Part shown: positions 24,459 through 33,815 of the stretch, one piece after another
Position numbering within the stretch: position 1 is the stretch's first letter
Layout of the letters: every line of letters begins with the position of its first letter
NCBI GenBank assembly: GCA_903834925.1
Contig: CAILLA010000085.1
Coordinates: 1 to 42,672 of the forward strand
Direction of reading: 5' to 3'
Source of the DNA: an uncultured Schlesneria sp.
GTDB lineage: Bacteria; Planctomycetota; Planctomycetia; Planctomycetales; Planctomycetaceae
Length of the DNA stretch: 42,672 nt
The notes under the pieces: generated by a model
What the model saw: only the letters and a program-made list of their open reading frames with translations
Database searches by the model: none
Told to the model about the DNA's origin: nothing
Made by a program: the position numbers and the translations under genes

Positions 24459-25793
24459 ATGTTTGATATCGGTTCGTTTCGAGCGGCTACCTGCAAGGGA
24501 ATCGGTCGACGTTCGTTCCTGAAGTGGGGAGCATCGGTTCCCGCTGGGTTAATGCTCGGTCAACCACAAATCCTGCATGCTGCGCCGGCTCCTAAAGCCA
24601 AATCTGTGATCTTTGTCTGGCTCTGGGGTGCTCCCAGCCATATTGATACGTTTGATCCCAAGCCGAATGCCCCCTCGCAATATCGAGGCCCGTTTGCCAC
24701 GATTCCCACCAAACAGCCCGGCGTTCATTACAGTGAGCTGTTACCAAAACTGGCGGCGAGAAGTGATCGGTTCTCGTTAATTCGATCACATGTCACCAGC
24801 CAGCCGGGGCATCCTGACGCGGGGACTGTGGGGCTGACCGGTTTTGAAGAGCGGCCTGAGCCAGTACAGCCGAATTTCGGAGCGATCGTCGGCAAGCATC
24901 GCGGCCATAAAGGTTCGTTGCCACCGTTTGCTATGGTTGGTCGAGGGATACCGCGTGACGTGGTTCGTAAAATCGAAGGTTTTGGCGGCGGCAAATTCGG
25001 CAAAGCGGCCGATCCGTTTATGGTCAGCTGCTCGGATGAAGGACGGGTTGAAATCCCTTCGCTGCAACTGCTGGAAGGGCTGACGCCAAACCGCATCTCG
25101 GATCGAAATGAAATTCGGGCGAGACTGGATGATACGCTTCGGCAACTTGATCGAGCCAGCATGTCGGAATGGGATCGAACCTATCAACGAGCCTACGGGC
25201 TGATCTCAAGCCCTCAATCGCGGGCGGCGTTTGATTTGACTCAGGAATCTCCATCGACACGGAACAATTATGGTCAGACGACATTCGGCCAAAGCTGTCT
25301 TCTCGCCCGACGACTGGTTGAGGCTGGCGTCCCCTATATTCAGGTGAACTGGAGTGAGTACGTCGAGTGTATGACGCCGAACTGCGACTTTGGTTGGGAC
25401 ACGCATATTTATAATTTTGAATTGCTCCAGGACACTCATTGCCCGATCTTCGATCGTGCGTTTGCGGCGCTGCTGGACGATCTGCAGGCGCGAGGGCTAC
25501 TCGATTCCACGCTGGTCGTGGCAATGGGTGAATTCGGACGTTCGCCACGTATTACGAATCGTGCTGCGCGTGACCATTGGTCTCGTTGTTATTTCTCGTT
25601 GTGGTCGGGCGGTGGAGTTCAACCGGGGCGAGTGATCGGGGCGAGCGACAAGTATGCGGAAGACCCATTGACGACCGCGATCACTCCTCGAATGGTCGGG
25701 ACCACGATCTGCGAGCTAGCAGGCGTGGACACACAAGCACGAGCGGAACTCAAAGTGCTTGAGGGAGGAACCGTGATTCATGAGTTGCTTTGA
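24459..25793 (+). CDS. Tat-exported DUF1501 protein (alkaline-phosphatase superfamily)
   Basis: A 444-residue protein with a twin-arginine signal (GRRSFLKWGASVPAGLM, Arg-Arg at about 17-18) and cleavage near HAAPA. The mature part matches DUF1501: FVWLWGAPSHIDTFDPKPNAP (metal-site Asp), GPFATIPTKQPGVHYSELLPKLA, IRSHV, NNYGQTTFGQSCLLARRLVEAGVPYIQVNW, WDTHIYNF, STLVVAMGEFGRSP and RDHWSRCYFSLWSGGG. The fold is that of sulfatases and alkaline phosphatases, but the substrate is unknown. In planctomycetes these genes normally sit beside a DUF1549/DUF1553 gene; here it is single, and the only such gene in the window is 9.5 kb upstream. The ATG at 24459 has AAAGGA 8 nt upstream; an upstream frame start at 24396 adds unlikely residues. 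Confidence 0.92.
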   Translation: MFDIGSFRAATCKGIGRRSFLKWGASVPAGLMLGQPQILHAAPAPKAKSVIFVWLWGAPSHIDTFDPKPNAPSQYRGPFATIPTKQPGVHYSELLPKLAARSDRFSLIRSHVTSQPGHPDAGTVGLTGFEERPEPVQPNFGAIVGKHRGHKGSLPPFAMVGRGIPRDVVRKIEGFGGGKFGKAADPFMVSCSDEGRVEIPSLQLLEGLTPNRISDRNEIRARLDDTLRQLDRASMSEWDRTYQRAYGLISSPQSRAAFDLTQESPSTRNNYGQTTFGQSCLLARRLVEAGVPYIQVNWSEYVECMTPNCDFGWDTHIYNFELLQDTHCPIFDRAFAALLDDLQARGLLDSTLVVAMGEFGRSPRITNRAARDHWSRCYFSLWSGGGVQPGRVIGASDKYAEDPLTTAITPRMVGTTICELAGVDTQARAELKVLEGGTVIHELL

Positions 25794-25830
25794 TACCCCC
25801 GAAAACAATTAAAGAGTAAGAGGGGAACCT

Positions 25831-25857
25831 CGAAACACACGAAATACACGAAAATAT
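25831..25857 (+). repeat. Nine-base tandem repeat running into a start codon
   Basis: Three consecutive 9-nt units, CGAAACACA, CGAAATACA and CGAAAATAT, occupy the positions where a ribosome site would be expected; the last overlaps the ATG at 25856. The A-rich leader may help ribosome binding in place of a Shine-Dalgarno sequence. Confidence 0.6.
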
Positions 25858-26743
25858 GAAACGCGAAATAAGTCCATGGCCGCAATTGATCTTAGCCAGC
25901 ATCGTTGGTTTAGGTGTTTTCTCAGCACATGCCGCTGAGCCGATTCGACTGACATCTGATGGGCACGTTAAACGTGATCCCGTGTTCTTCAATGCTCAAA
26001 GGACGGAATTACTTTATGTTCTGCTCGAAAAGCCTGCTCAGTTGAGACTGATGAAGCTTTCGCTGGTCAACCAGTCAACAACTCCGTTACATCCGACGGA
26101 AACGCGATCAGAATTTGAGCCTGCCTTGTCAGTGAATGGTCGTTACCTCGCATACGTTCAAAACCGAGGAAACCTTAGTCTGGCACTTGTGATTGAAGAC
26201 ACGGTGGAGAACCGAACCAGCGAAGTGCCACCTGGCGGGGGATTTTCAGGGCTTCGCAGCCCGACGTTCGCTCCAGACAATTCTTGCATTCTGTTCAGTT
26301 ATCCGGAAGAAGGCCGACAACAGATTTATTCGGTGGATGTGCAAGGCAAGAACCGTCAGACGGTGATCGATTCCGAAGGGGTGAATAACTGGCCTCAATT
26401 TTCCCCCGATGGGCGGCAGTTCGTCTTCAGTTCCAGCCGCGATAACGACTATGAGATTTATGTCGTTCAATCCAACGGTTCCAATCCCAGGCGACTGACC
26501 AACAGTCCCGGACAGGATATCCGCCCGAGGTTTTCGCCCGACGGTTCGAAAATCGCGTTTACAAGTAACCGGGATGGCAATTACGAGGTTTATGTCATGC
26601 AGTCGGACGGCAGCAATCTCGTGCGGGTTACAAATCATCCTGAACGGGACGATTATGCCATCTGGGACCCGACAGGTACGAGTTTACTGATGATCAGCGA
26701 AAGAAACGGTTCCTTCGATTTCTACCGAACCGAAGTTCCCTAA
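25856..26743 (+). CDS. Exported TolB-like beta-propeller protein (PD40 repeats)
   Basis: A 295-residue secreted protein starting at the ATG at 25856. Residues 1-26 are a signal peptide ending FSAHA. The rest is a WD40-like/PD40 beta-propeller: 'PTFAPDNSCILFSY', 'PQFSPDGRQFVFSSSRDNDYEIY', 'PRFSPDGSKIAFTSNRDGNYEVY' and 'AIWDPTGTSLLMIS'. The second and third full blades are nearly identical, with linkers QSNGSNPRRLTN and QSDGSNLVRVTN, suggesting recent blade duplication. These modules resemble the TolB C-terminal domain, but the TolB N-terminal domain is absent and no tol-pal genes are near, so it is not TolB itself. It is probably a periplasmic protein-interaction module. There is no Shine-Dalgarno sequence. 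It follows the DUF1501 gene by 62 bp and could be co-transcribed with it. Confidence 0.82.
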   Translation: MKREISPWPQLILASIVGLGVFSAHAAEPIRLTSDGHVKRDPVFFNAQRTELLYVLLEKPAQLRLMKLSLVNQSTTPLHPTETRSEFEPALSVNGRYLAYVQNRGNLSLALVIEDTVENRTSEVPPGGGFSGLRSPTFAPDNSCILFSYPEEGRQQIYSVDVQGKNRQTVIDSEGVNNWPQFSPDGRQFVFSSSRDNDYEIYVVQSNGSNPRRLTNSPGQDIRPRFSPDGSKIAFTSNRDGNYEVYVMQSDGSNLVRVTNHPERDDYAIWDPTGTSLLMISERNGSFDFYRTEVP

Positions 26744-26796
26744 TTGGAAGGGAAATTGGTTGTTCAAAGCACTAAAGGCAACCGCATAAAAACAGA

Positions 26797-26825
26797 TTGA
26801 CCGACTTTCAAGGCCCATGTACACT
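26797..26825 (+). promoter_or_regulatory. Candidate sigma-70-type promoter of the kdsD transcription unit
   Basis: TTGACC (26797-26802, five of six consensus positions), a 17-bp spacer and TACACT (26820-26825, four of six) lie 50 bp before the kdsD start codon. The predicted transcript start is near 26832. Confidence 0.5.
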
Positions 26826-26876
26826 TCGCCCCCTTAGCCAGGACGGCTGTGGGATGCTCTGCAAGGATGCGACCCA

Positions 26877-27902
26877 ATGAGCGCTGCTGTTGAACACATT
26901 GTTGTTCCGTTTACGCACTTAGAACAGTTGCGTGAGGCTCGCGCCATTCTTACGCTCGAAGGGAGTGCCCTGAATGAGCTATCACAACGGCTTGATCTTC
27001 GCTTTTGTGCGGCCGTGGACTTGTTGGCAACCTGTCGCGGTTGCGTGATTGTCACAGGCGTTGGCAAGGCGGGGCTGATCGGACAAAAGACGGCAGCAAC
27101 CCTTTCATCGACCGGAACCCGGGCCTATTTCCTGCATCCGACGGAAGCATTGCACGGGGATCTTGGCTGCGTTGGTTCCGAAGATGTCTGGTTGATTTTT
27201 TCGAATAGTGGCGAAACGGAAGAACTGAGTCGGCTATTGCCAATTATCCGCAGTCAGCGGCAACCGATCATCGCTGTTACGGCGAGCGACGCAAGCACGT
27301 TAGGCTCACAGGCCGATGCAACAATTTGTCTGGGACGAATGATCGAAGCGGGTGCTCACGGATTGGCTCCTTCGACCAGTACTACGGCGATGCTTGCCAT
27401 TGGCGATGCCCTGGCTTTGGTGTCGAGCCAGAGAAAACAGTTCACGCCACGTCAATTTGCAGCTTTTCATCCAGGTGGCAGCCTTGGACGCCGACTGGCA
27501 TCGGTCAAGGACGTGATGCGACCGGTGGATCAGGTTCGCATCGCACATGAGACCGCAACGATTCGTGAGGTCTTCGTCAGTCTGTCGCGTCCCGGTCGGC
27601 GAACAGGTGCTGTGATGCTGGTTGATGAACAGGGAAAACTGTCGGGGCTGTTCACAGACAGTGATCTTGCTCGATTGCTTGAACAACGTCGCGACGACCA
27701 GTTCGATCGACCGATTTCCGAAGTGATGACCGTTCGTCCGTTGACGGTTGGTCCCGATGCGATTTTGGAAGAAGCTTTGCAACTGCTCAGTGCCAAACAT
27801 GTCAGCGAGTTGCCGGTAGTCGATGCGGATGAAATTCCCCTCGGAATGATCGACATCACTGATGTGATCGGGCTGGGAAAAGAAACGAAACCAAACATGT
27901 AA
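26877..27902 (+). CDS. kdsD: D-arabinose 5-phosphate isomerase (KdsD/KpsF/GutQ family)
   Basis: A 341-residue isomerase converting ribulose 5-phosphate to arabinose 5-phosphate, the first step of Kdo synthesis for lipopolysaccharide inner core. The SIS domain (about 40-185) has VIVTGVGKAGLIGQKTAATLSSTGTRAYFLHP, EALHGDLG, LIFSNSGETEEL and HGLAPSTSTTAMLAIGDALA, all family hallmarks including the catalytic-site Lys, Glu and His. Two CBS domains follow: about 215-270 (DVMRPVDQVRI, TGAVMLVDEQGKLSGLFTDSDLARLL) and 280-335 (EVMTVRPLTVGPD, VSELPVVDADEIPLGMIDITDVIG). Length and order match the E. coli enzyme. The ATG at 26877 has AAGGA 9 nt upstream. The next gene, 46 bp downstream, looks like an LptC/LptA-type LPS transport protein, the same neighbourhood logic as E. 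coli kdsD-kdsC-lptC-lptA. Confidence 0.94.
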   Translation: MSAAVEHIVVPFTHLEQLREARAILTLEGSALNELSQRLDLRFCAAVDLLATCRGCVIVTGVGKAGLIGQKTAATLSSTGTRAYFLHPTEALHGDLGCVGSEDVWLIFSNSGETEELSRLLPIIRSQRQPIIAVTASDASTLGSQADATICLGRMIEAGAHGLAPSTSTTAMLAIGDALALVSSQRKQFTPRQFAAFHPGGSLGRRLASVKDVMRPVDQVRIAHETATIREVFVSLSRPGRRTGAVMLVDEQGKLSGLFTDSDLARLLEQRRDDQFDRPISEVMTVRPLTVGPDAILEEALQLLSAKHVSELPVVDADEIPLGMIDITDVIGLGKETKPNM

Positions 27903-27948
27903 CAACGAAAACACGCCTGTCGGCACGTCTTCATCTCGCAAGCCTATC

Positions 27949-30900
27949 ATGTATCAACGTCTGGTTTTCACCGTCGCGACCGCCCTCAGCTTAATCGTGC
28001 TGTATGGGCTGTATACCGTCGCAATTCGACCGGTGGTTGTGGTTCCTCAACAGACCGAGCCAGTCATTGAAGAAGAATATAGCGAAGCCCAACGACCGGC
28101 GGAGAACGTCCGCGTGGCGACAACGTACATTCCCACTTCCGAATGGGCGAAGAAATCGAAATACATGCTGCACGCCGAAAAGGCATTCTTTTATACCGAA
28201 CACTGGAGACAGGAGCCGGGAAACGACCGACGGATTCGTTTCGACAAATTTGCTGTGATCTGGCTATCAATGGATAAAGAGGGAAACGAGCAAGCCTTTT
28301 CGATCGTCAGCCACGAAGCTCTTGTGGAATTTGCATCGGCGTTTGATGAACGAACGCCGAATCCTGGTCGAGTCGTTCGCGCGGTCCTGGTGGGTGACGT
28401 GGAAATCGCTGGACCTGACGGGTTATCTGTCGTCGGACAGAACTTTATTTTCGACGAATCGGAAATGAATCTCTATACACTGAACCCTGTCCACTTTCGA
28501 TTCCAGTCGCATCGAGGTTCAGCCTCACGAATGGCGATGAGACTGATTCCCGCTGAAGGTCTTCCAGGGCGAGATCGGCCTCACGTGTACGGCGTCAAAT
28601 CAATGTCGCTGATCGCAAACCCAAGCCTTCCCAAAAATTCCCATGTCCGATTAGAAATCCAGATGCCTCAGGGAAACGAACTGGTACCAGTCAACGTACA
28701 GTGTGACGGCGATTTGGAATATACAGTCGCGACAAATACTGCCGTCTTAACGGACGACGTCATTGTCCAGACGGGAACCAAGGACAAACTTGACCGATTG
28801 AACTGTCACAAATTGACGTTACAGTTCGCTCCGAAGAAACGTAAGAACGATGATGCATCGGTCGATGCCAAATCAAAATCAGAGGCGGGAAAAAAACGCG
28901 AGAACGAATATCAGCAAATCGAAAGCGATTTGGAATTCAGTTGGCTTGAGGCTGAGGGACGACAGGGGCAACAGGTCAAAATTGTCTCGACGTCTCAAAA
29001 GGCCAAGGCCTACGTGGATCGCATGACGTATAGTGCCGAGACCGGTATGTTGTCGATGAGTTCGTCCAGCCCCAAGAGTATCGTCAGAGTCTTGCAGGGT
29101 GGGTCGGAACTGAAAGTGCCGGCAATTGAAGCTCAATTGGGGCAGGCGTCTGGCAAACAAATCAGTCTTGATTCGTTGAACTGTCTTGGTGCCGGTGAGC
29201 TGAATTACGTCGATGAAAAGACGGGCAAGCTGGCGTTTGCTGCCACGTGGCAGAAGCAGCTCAGTAAAACAACAGACCGTGAATCACAACTGGATCTCGT
29301 AGAACTGCAAGGGAATGCTCATTTCGGTCAACATGAAATGAGAGCTGGTTTGATTGCAGAATCGATCCGAATCTGGCTTGTTCCATTCAACATTGTGTCG
29401 CCTGTTCAAGGGGATGTTGCTAAGCGAGAAACGCCTGCACCCGAGCCGAAACGTCTGTTGGCCCAGCAAGGTGTGGGGTTGATCAGTCCTCAATTGCAGA
29501 TCCAGCGAACAGACGAACTTGATATTCGCTTCGAAGACGACGAATCGGAAACAACTGCAGGTACCTCTAAACGACGATCCGGTGTTCGACCCGTTTCATT
29601 TATCACACAGGACGATCAGCCAGTTGGAATTGCCAATATCTCGGTCGATCGCGATTCCAGCCGAAGCAAATCCTCTGGACGCGATTCCAAAGGCGGTGAA
29701 AACCGTTCTGCTCTGAATTCACTGAAACAATCAGACAAACCGATCAATGTCTCAGCAGACCGAATCGGGGTTCGAATGCGACGTCTTGAAGAGAAGCAAG
29801 ATCCTGAATTGATCGCTGTCCACTCCGAAGGAAAAGTGGAGATTTCGCAGGAACGAGTCGCCGGTGAAAAGCCGCTCGAACTTGAAGGGGACCAGGTTGA
29901 TCTCGATAACCAATCGTTAAACCACGAAGTCATTCACATTTATGGGTCTCCTGCGAAGATTCGCGATCAGCGATTCAAGCTCGAAGGGAAAGAGATTCAC
30001 TTTGATCGGGGTGAGAACCGAGCGTGGGTGGAAGGTTCAGGCTGGATGAAGTTTCCGATTCCCAGTCAGGCTAAGATTCCCGGGTTGGAAGGTGCGGCCA
30101 ATCGCGATTTGAACGTCCATTGGGACAAATCGATGAATTTCAATGGCCTGAACGCCGAATTCGTCGGGCGCGTTGAAGCGAAGCTTGGACTTGCCATAAT
30201 GCACTGCGAACAAATGAAAGTTGAGCTGCAAGAGCGACTCTCGTTCCAGTCCACGACTCTCGAAACCAGTCCCGCTCTTCGAGAAATTCAATGTCAGCAG
30301 AACGTCAGATTTGAGAATTCTACGTATTCGGAAAAGAAGCTGATCGACAAATATCGTGGTCGCGTGGGCGAGTTCACATGGAATCATTCCACGGGGAACG
30401 TGATCGCTCAGGGTCCGGGCGAAATCCAGGTGTGGCGTCGACAACAAAAGGGGAGCAGTGGTTTCGCACCGAAAGATACCATTCAGGCAAACCGCCCGAT
30501 ACCTGTCGAAATCGCAGAATGGGACTACACACGAATCCAATTCCAGGGAAAATTAACAGGGCAGGTCGATGGCGATTTAAACGACTCGTCGGAACGGCAA
30601 ACGGCTACAGTCGACGATCGGGTTGAGGTCATCCACGGGCCGGTCAGGTTGCCTAACGAACGAGTGGACCAGGACGACCTTCCCTCAAAGGCTGGCACGA
30701 TGCGTTGCGACAAGCTTGAGTTTATGAATTATCCGAAGTCGGATCGGAACCCTGTCGAATACCGCAAACTGATTGGAATCGGTAACGCCGAAATCGAAGG
30801 TCAGGTTGATCGGCGTCGATTTACCGCGTCGGCAGACCACATCAGCTTCGATGGTTCCAAGGGTCTCTATACCCTGCTTTCACACGGAAAGCCGAACGCG

Positions 30901-31011
30901 CGACTCACGGAAGTCGGTTCGAGAAACACGACCGCACAACGGATCGAGTTTAATCCGCAGCTTAAAACCCTAAGAGTGACCGGTGCGGTCGAGGGCCAGG
31001 GTTCGCAATAG
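27949..31011 (+). CDS. Very large membrane-anchored LptC/LptA-like (OstA-type) protein, putative LPS transport
   Basis: A 1020-residue protein with one N-terminal membrane anchor (about residues 7-27, [20 protein letters not shown]) and a long periplasmic part. Several stretches look like OstA/LptA-LptC beta-jellyroll strands. About 596-705 has [58 protein letters not shown]. About 913-1015 has [65 protein letters not shown]. This pattern, 'a ligand map of a value, then the basis on which it is laid', is typical of LptA/LptC/LptD N-domains. LptA is about 185 residues and LptC about 190, so this would be a multi-domain fusion forming much of a periplasmic bridge. Lys/Ser-rich spacers (about 300-325 and 555-595) separate blocks. 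The start at 27949 has a poor ribosome site but lies 46 bp after kdsD. Assignment rests on pattern and context only. Confidence 0.6.
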   Translation: MYQRLVFTVATALSLIVLYGLYTVAIRPVVVVPQQTEPVIEEEYSEAQRPAENVRVATTYIPTSEWAKKSKYMLHAEKAFFYTEHWRQEPGNDRRIRFDKFAVIWLSMDKEGNEQAFSIVSHEALVEFASAFDERTPNPGRVVRAVLVGDVEIAGPDGLSVVGQNFIFDESEMNLYTLNPVHFRFQSHRGSASRMAMRLIPAEGLPGRDRPHVYGVKSMSLIANPSLPKNSHVRLEIQMPQGNELVPVNVQCDGDLEYTVATNTAVLTDDVIVQTGTKDKLDRLNCHKLTLQFAPKKRKNDDASVDAKSKSEAGKKRENEYQQIESDLEFSWLEAEGRQGQQVKIVSTSQKAKAYVDRMTYSAETGMLSMSSSSPKSIVRVLQGGSELKVPAIEAQLGQASGKQISLDSLNCLGAGELNYVDEKTGKLAFAATWQKQLSKTTDRESQLDLVELQGNAHFGQHEMRAGLIAESIRIWLVPFNIVSPVQGDVAKRETPAPEPKRLLAQQGVGLISPQLQIQRTDELDIRFEDDESETTAGTSKRRSGVRPVSFITQDDQPVGIANISVDRDSSRSKSSGRDSKGGENRSALNSLKQSDKPINVSADRIGVRMRRLEEKQDPELIAVHSEGKVEISQERVAGEKPLELEGDQVDLDNQSLNHEVIHIYGSPAKIRDQRFKLEGKEIHFDRGENRAWVEGSGWMKFPIPSQAKIPGLEGAANRDLNVHWDKSMNFNGLNAEFVGRVEAKLGLAIMHCEQMKVELQERLSFQSTTLETSPALREIQCQQNVRFENSTYSEKKLIDKYRGRVGEFTWNHSTGNVIAQGPGEIQVWRRQQKGSSGFAPKDTIQANRPIPVEIAEWDYTRIQFQGKLTGQVDGDLNDSSERQTATVDDRVEVIHGPVRLPNERVDQDDLPSKAGTMRCDKLEFMNYPKSDRNPVEYRKLIGIGNAEIEGQVDRRRFTASADHISFDGSKGLYTLLSHGKPNARLTEVGSRNTTAQRIEFNPQLKTLRVTGAVEGQGSQ

Positions 31012-31096
31012 CGTTACACCGAACGCTCAATCAACGCGCGAACGACGATCCTATTCTAAACCCGTCGTCCGACGCGCACCAACCGACTGTGCCGGT

Positions 31097-31120
31097 CGGC
31101 GGCTGGAAGCCGCCGCTACG
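31097..31120 (+). repeat. REP-like single hairpin unit
   Basis: CGGCGGCT-GGA-AGCCGCCG (8-bp perfect stem, 3-nt loop) followed by CTACG, in the 190-bp interval between the LptC/LptA-like gene and kbl. It differs from the second unit at 22336-22359 at four of 24 positions, which form two base pairs that have both changed together. Confidence 0.8.
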
Positions 31121-31201
31121 GGGATTGACTCGACTGCGACGGCGCTGTCTTCTACCTTGGATGTAGAAATTATCCGGTACGCGCTAACAACGAGCCCTCC
31201 C

Positions 31202-32392
31202 ATGAACGAAAACTTCCGCCGCCAACTGGCCAGCCAACTTGATGAGATTCGCGCTGCGGGAACATTTAAACGCGAACGAGTCATTTCGACGCCACAAGGG
31301 ACGTTCGTACGAGTGGCCGACGGCGGCCCCGTTTTGAACCTTTGTGCAAACAATTATCTTGGTTTAGCTCAGCATCCCGAAATTCGCGAGGCGGCTCACC
31401 GAGCTCTCGACGAATGGGGATATGGCCTGGCCTCCGTCCGATTTATCTGTGGCACGCAAGGAATTCACAAACAGCTCGAAGACCGCCTGTCGGCATTCCT
31501 TGGTACCGATGACACGATCCTGTATAGCTCGTGCTTCGATGCGAATGGCGGACTGTTTGAGACACTGCTGGGTGCTGAAGACGCCGTGATTTCGGACGAA
31601 CTCAATCACGCCAGTATCATCGACGGTGTTCGGCTTTGTAAGGCTCAGCGATATCGTTACAAAAACAACGATATCGCCGATCTGGAAGCAAAGCTTCGTG
31701 AGGCGGATACGGCCAAGGCCAGGTACAAGCTGATCGCCACCGATGGCGTGTTTTCGATGGACGGCACATACGCCAACCTGCCCGCCATTTGCGAGTTGGC
31801 GGACAAGTATCAGGCGTTGGTCATGGTCGATGATTCTCATGCGGTCGGTTTTACCGGACCGACCGGCAGGGGGACTCATGAACTGCAAGGGGTAATGGGA
31901 CGAATCGATATTTTGACGGGAACACTGGGTAAAGCGCTGGGGGGTGCTAGTGGAGGCTATACCAGTGGTCGGAAAGAAGTGATCGATTATCTTCGACAGC
32001 GCTCGCGGCCTTATCTTTTCTCGAATACGGTTGCGCCGCCAATCGCGGCAGGATCGGTTGCTGCACTGGACCTGCTGACGCGGTCGACTGAGCTACGTGA
32101 CAAGCTCGCAGAGAACACGGCGTACTTTCGGGCGGAGATGACCGCTCGTGGATTCACGATTACCCCCGGTTCACATCCCATCACCCCGGTGATGCTCGGT
32201 GACGCCGCTCTCGCAGCCAAGTTTGCCGAGGCGATGCTGGCGAAAGGGGTCTATGTGATCGGTTTCAGCTATCCTGTCGTGCCGATGGGGAAAGCTCGAA
32301 TTCGAACGCAGGTTTCGGCAGCCCACTCGCGCCAGGATCTCGAATTGGCAGTAAAATGTTTCATCGAAGTCAAGCAAGAATTGGGACTTTGA
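31202..32392 (+). CDS. kbl: Glycine C-acetyltransferase (2-amino-3-ketobutyrate CoA ligase)
   Basis: A 396-residue PLP enzyme of the alpha-oxoamine synthase family that cleaves 2-amino-3-ketobutyrate with CoA to glycine and acetyl-CoA in threonine breakdown. Hallmarks are [60 protein letters not shown], the Asp of [11 protein letters not shown], and the PLP-binding Lys244 in [11 protein letters not shown], the same number as in E. coli Kbl. The 396-residue length also matches, which favours Kbl over KAS-type (BioF, HemA, SPT) relatives. The ATG at 31202 is chosen because an upstream frame opening at 30983 would run through a hairpin repeat. The usual partner tdh is not present. An RbsD/FucU gene follows after 97 bp. 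Confidence 0.94.
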   Translation: MNENFRRQLASQLDEIRAAGTFKRERVISTPQGTFVRVADGGPVLNLCANNYLGLAQHPEIREAAHRALDEWGYGLASVRFICGTQGIHKQLEDRLSAFLGTDDTILYSSCFDANGGLFETLLGAEDAVISDELNHASIIDGVRLCKAQRYRYKNNDIADLEAKLREADTAKARYKLIATDGVFSMDGTYANLPAICELADKYQALVMVDDSHAVGFTGPTGRGTHELQGVMGRIDILTGTLGKALGGASGGYTSGRKEVIDYLRQRSRPYLFSNTVAPPIAAGSVAALDLLTRSTELRDKLAENTAYFRAEMTARGFTITPGSHPITPVMLGDAALAAKFAEAMLAKGVYVIGFSYPVVPMGKARIRTQVSAAHSRQDLELAVKCFIEVKQELGL

Positions 32393-32399
32393 GGGAGCG

Positions 32400-32435
32400 C
32401 AGGTACGACTTCGTGCGTCAAAATGCCAGTACCTG
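32400..32435. other. Inverted repeat after kbl, possible weak hairpin
   Basis: CAGGTAC (32400-32406) and GTACCTG (32429-32435) form a perfect 7-bp inverted repeat with a 22-nt loop, 7 bp after the kbl stop. There is no T run right after it. It may slow or stabilise the transcript 3' end, or be chance. Confidence 0.3.
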
Positions 32436-32489
32436 AATTCTTCGTCAAAAAAACATCATCCGTTTCACAACCTGATCGAGACTCAACGA

Positions 32490-32936
32490 ATGCTGAAGCA
32501 CCAACTGTTGCACCCGGAAATTTCGGAAATCCTGGCTCGAGCCGGACATCATGCCAAGGTTTTAATCGCCGATGGCAATTATCCCGCCTCAACGACGCTG
32601 GGACCCAATGCCCGTCTGGTCAGCCTGAACCTTGCTCCGGGTATTGTGACGGTTTCGCAGGTCTTAGAAACGTTGCTGACAGCGATTCCCGTCGATGCGA
32701 TCAATACGATGGGCATCCCGGCCGATGATCCGTATGCGCAAAAAGGAGACCCCGTTGTCTGGTCCGACTATCGTCGGATCGTTGCTGCATCCGGGTCGAA
32801 GCTGGAGCTAACGCCAATCGACAAATGGCAATTCTACGATGCCGTCGCATCGAAGGATCATGTCCTGACGATTCAGACGGCAGACCAGCATTTGTGGGCG
32901 AACGTACTGCTGACACTCGGTTGCCGTACAATGTAA
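32490..32936 (+). CDS. RbsD/FucU-family sugar mutarotase
   Basis: A 148-residue protein of the RbsD/FucU family, which interconverts pyranose and furanose or alpha and beta forms of ribose or fucose. The N-terminus LKHQLLHPEISEILARAGHHAKVLIADGNYP contains His20 and Asp28, the equivalents of the RbsD active-site residues. The C-terminal FYDAVASKDHVLTIQTADQHLWANVLLTLGC is also typical. FucU-like features (length near 140-150, VDAINTMGIPADDP in the middle) suggest L-fucose mutarotase more than D-ribose pyranase. The ATG at 32490 has a weak upstream GAG. It lies between kbl and a secreted protein on the same strand; no sugar transporter or kinase is adjacent. Confidence 0.85.
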   Translation: MLKHQLLHPEISEILARAGHHAKVLIADGNYPASTTLGPNARLVSLNLAPGIVTVSQVLETLLTAIPVDAINTMGIPADDPYAQKGDPVVWSDYRRIVAASGSKLELTPIDKWQFYDAVASKDHVLTIQTADQHLWANVLLTLGCRTM

Positions 32937-32994
32937 GTCGGCTCCGAAACGAACATGACACCTAACCGGACAATGTCAAACAAAGGTTTCCATC

Positions 32995-33726
32995 ATGACT
33001 CGAATTGCTGTTTTGGCCACATTCCTTGTCGCTCTCTCGTTCAATGTCGTCTTTGCGGACGAGCCGGGTTGGACCGACGAAGAGCGAGCGGCGCGGTCAG
33101 TGGCTGTGTTCGACGGACGTGTGGTCACGGTAAAGCGTGTTAATAAGATCGACGATCACTTGGATCTCTACAGCGCAGTGATTTCCGTTGAAACGGTTTT
33201 CAAAGGGAAGGAACTCGTCGATAAAGATAAAATCACCGTGTATTTTGAGCGGCCAGTTGACGGAGATGCAGGTAAACGCTGCCCGGCCTACGTCGAACTG
33301 AAACAGGGACGTCGGGCCAAGTTTTTCGTTCGGACACGGAAGGCCGAAGGGCATCAGCGAGCGTTTTTGGACATGAGATCGGACGTAAGAGAAGCGACGC
33401 CCGAAGCATCTCCAATCCTCAGCTCAGAAGTTTCTCCTGAAAACGGTAAGGAAGCCGTCGAAGCGGCCAAAAAACAAGGTGCAGCCACTGCGGCAAAAGA
33501 TATTAAGGCGGGTAAGTTGCGGATTTTGTATTACGGCAAGCCGCTCCGTGTGGATCTCTTTCCAACGGATGAGGCGACCGGATACCCCATACAGGTTGTG
33601 GCTGGTTGCGAAGGCTCTGCAACATTCCATGCCGAAGCGGATGCCTATAATCTTGCGATGCGTGAGTGGTTCCAGAAGCAAAAGTCAGTCGATGAATCAA
33701 AAAAAAACCATGAGACGCTTCGATAA
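32995..33726 (+). CDS. Exported hypothetical protein, possible NTR-like beta-barrel
   Basis: A 243-residue protein with a clear signal peptide (about 1-21, VALSFNVVFA). The ATG at 32995 has AAAGG at good spacing. The mature N-terminal half (VAVFDGRVVTVKRV, LYSAVISVETVFKGKELV, ITVYFERP, CPAYVELKQGRRAKFFVR) resembles netrin/TIMP-like OB-fold proteins in its alternation of 'vF.G.V' and 'v..V..vfKG' strands, but only one of the usual cysteines is there, so this is only a fold-level guess. The middle (about 135-175) is Ala/Lys/Glu-rich and probably helical or disordered. No catalytic motif is seen. It is followed 89 bp later by an EVE-domain gene. Confidence 0.6.
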   Translation: MTRIAVLATFLVALSFNVVFADEPGWTDEERAARSVAVFDGRVVTVKRVNKIDDHLDLYSAVISVETVFKGKELVDKDKITVYFERPVDGDAGKRCPAYVELKQGRRAKFFVRTRKAEGHQRAFLDMRSDVREATPEASPILSSEVSPENGKEAVEAAKKQGAATAAKDIKAGKLRILYYGKPLRVDLFPTDEATGYPIQVVAGCEGSATFHAEADAYNLAMREWFQKQKSVDESKKNHETLR

Positions 33727-33815
33727 AAGAGAAGCTGATTTTCTGTTTAAAGCCCGATTGATATTCCGCCGATTCGCAAAGTCCTCATTCTGTTGAACTG
33801 AAAACAACGTCTTCC

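Noticed and set aside
30983..31201. N-terminal extension of kbl
   Set aside because: It runs through the REP-like hairpin and overlaps the end of the LptC/LptA-like gene; the Kbl family starts at the ATG at 31202 and the PLP lysine then numbers 244 as in E. coli.
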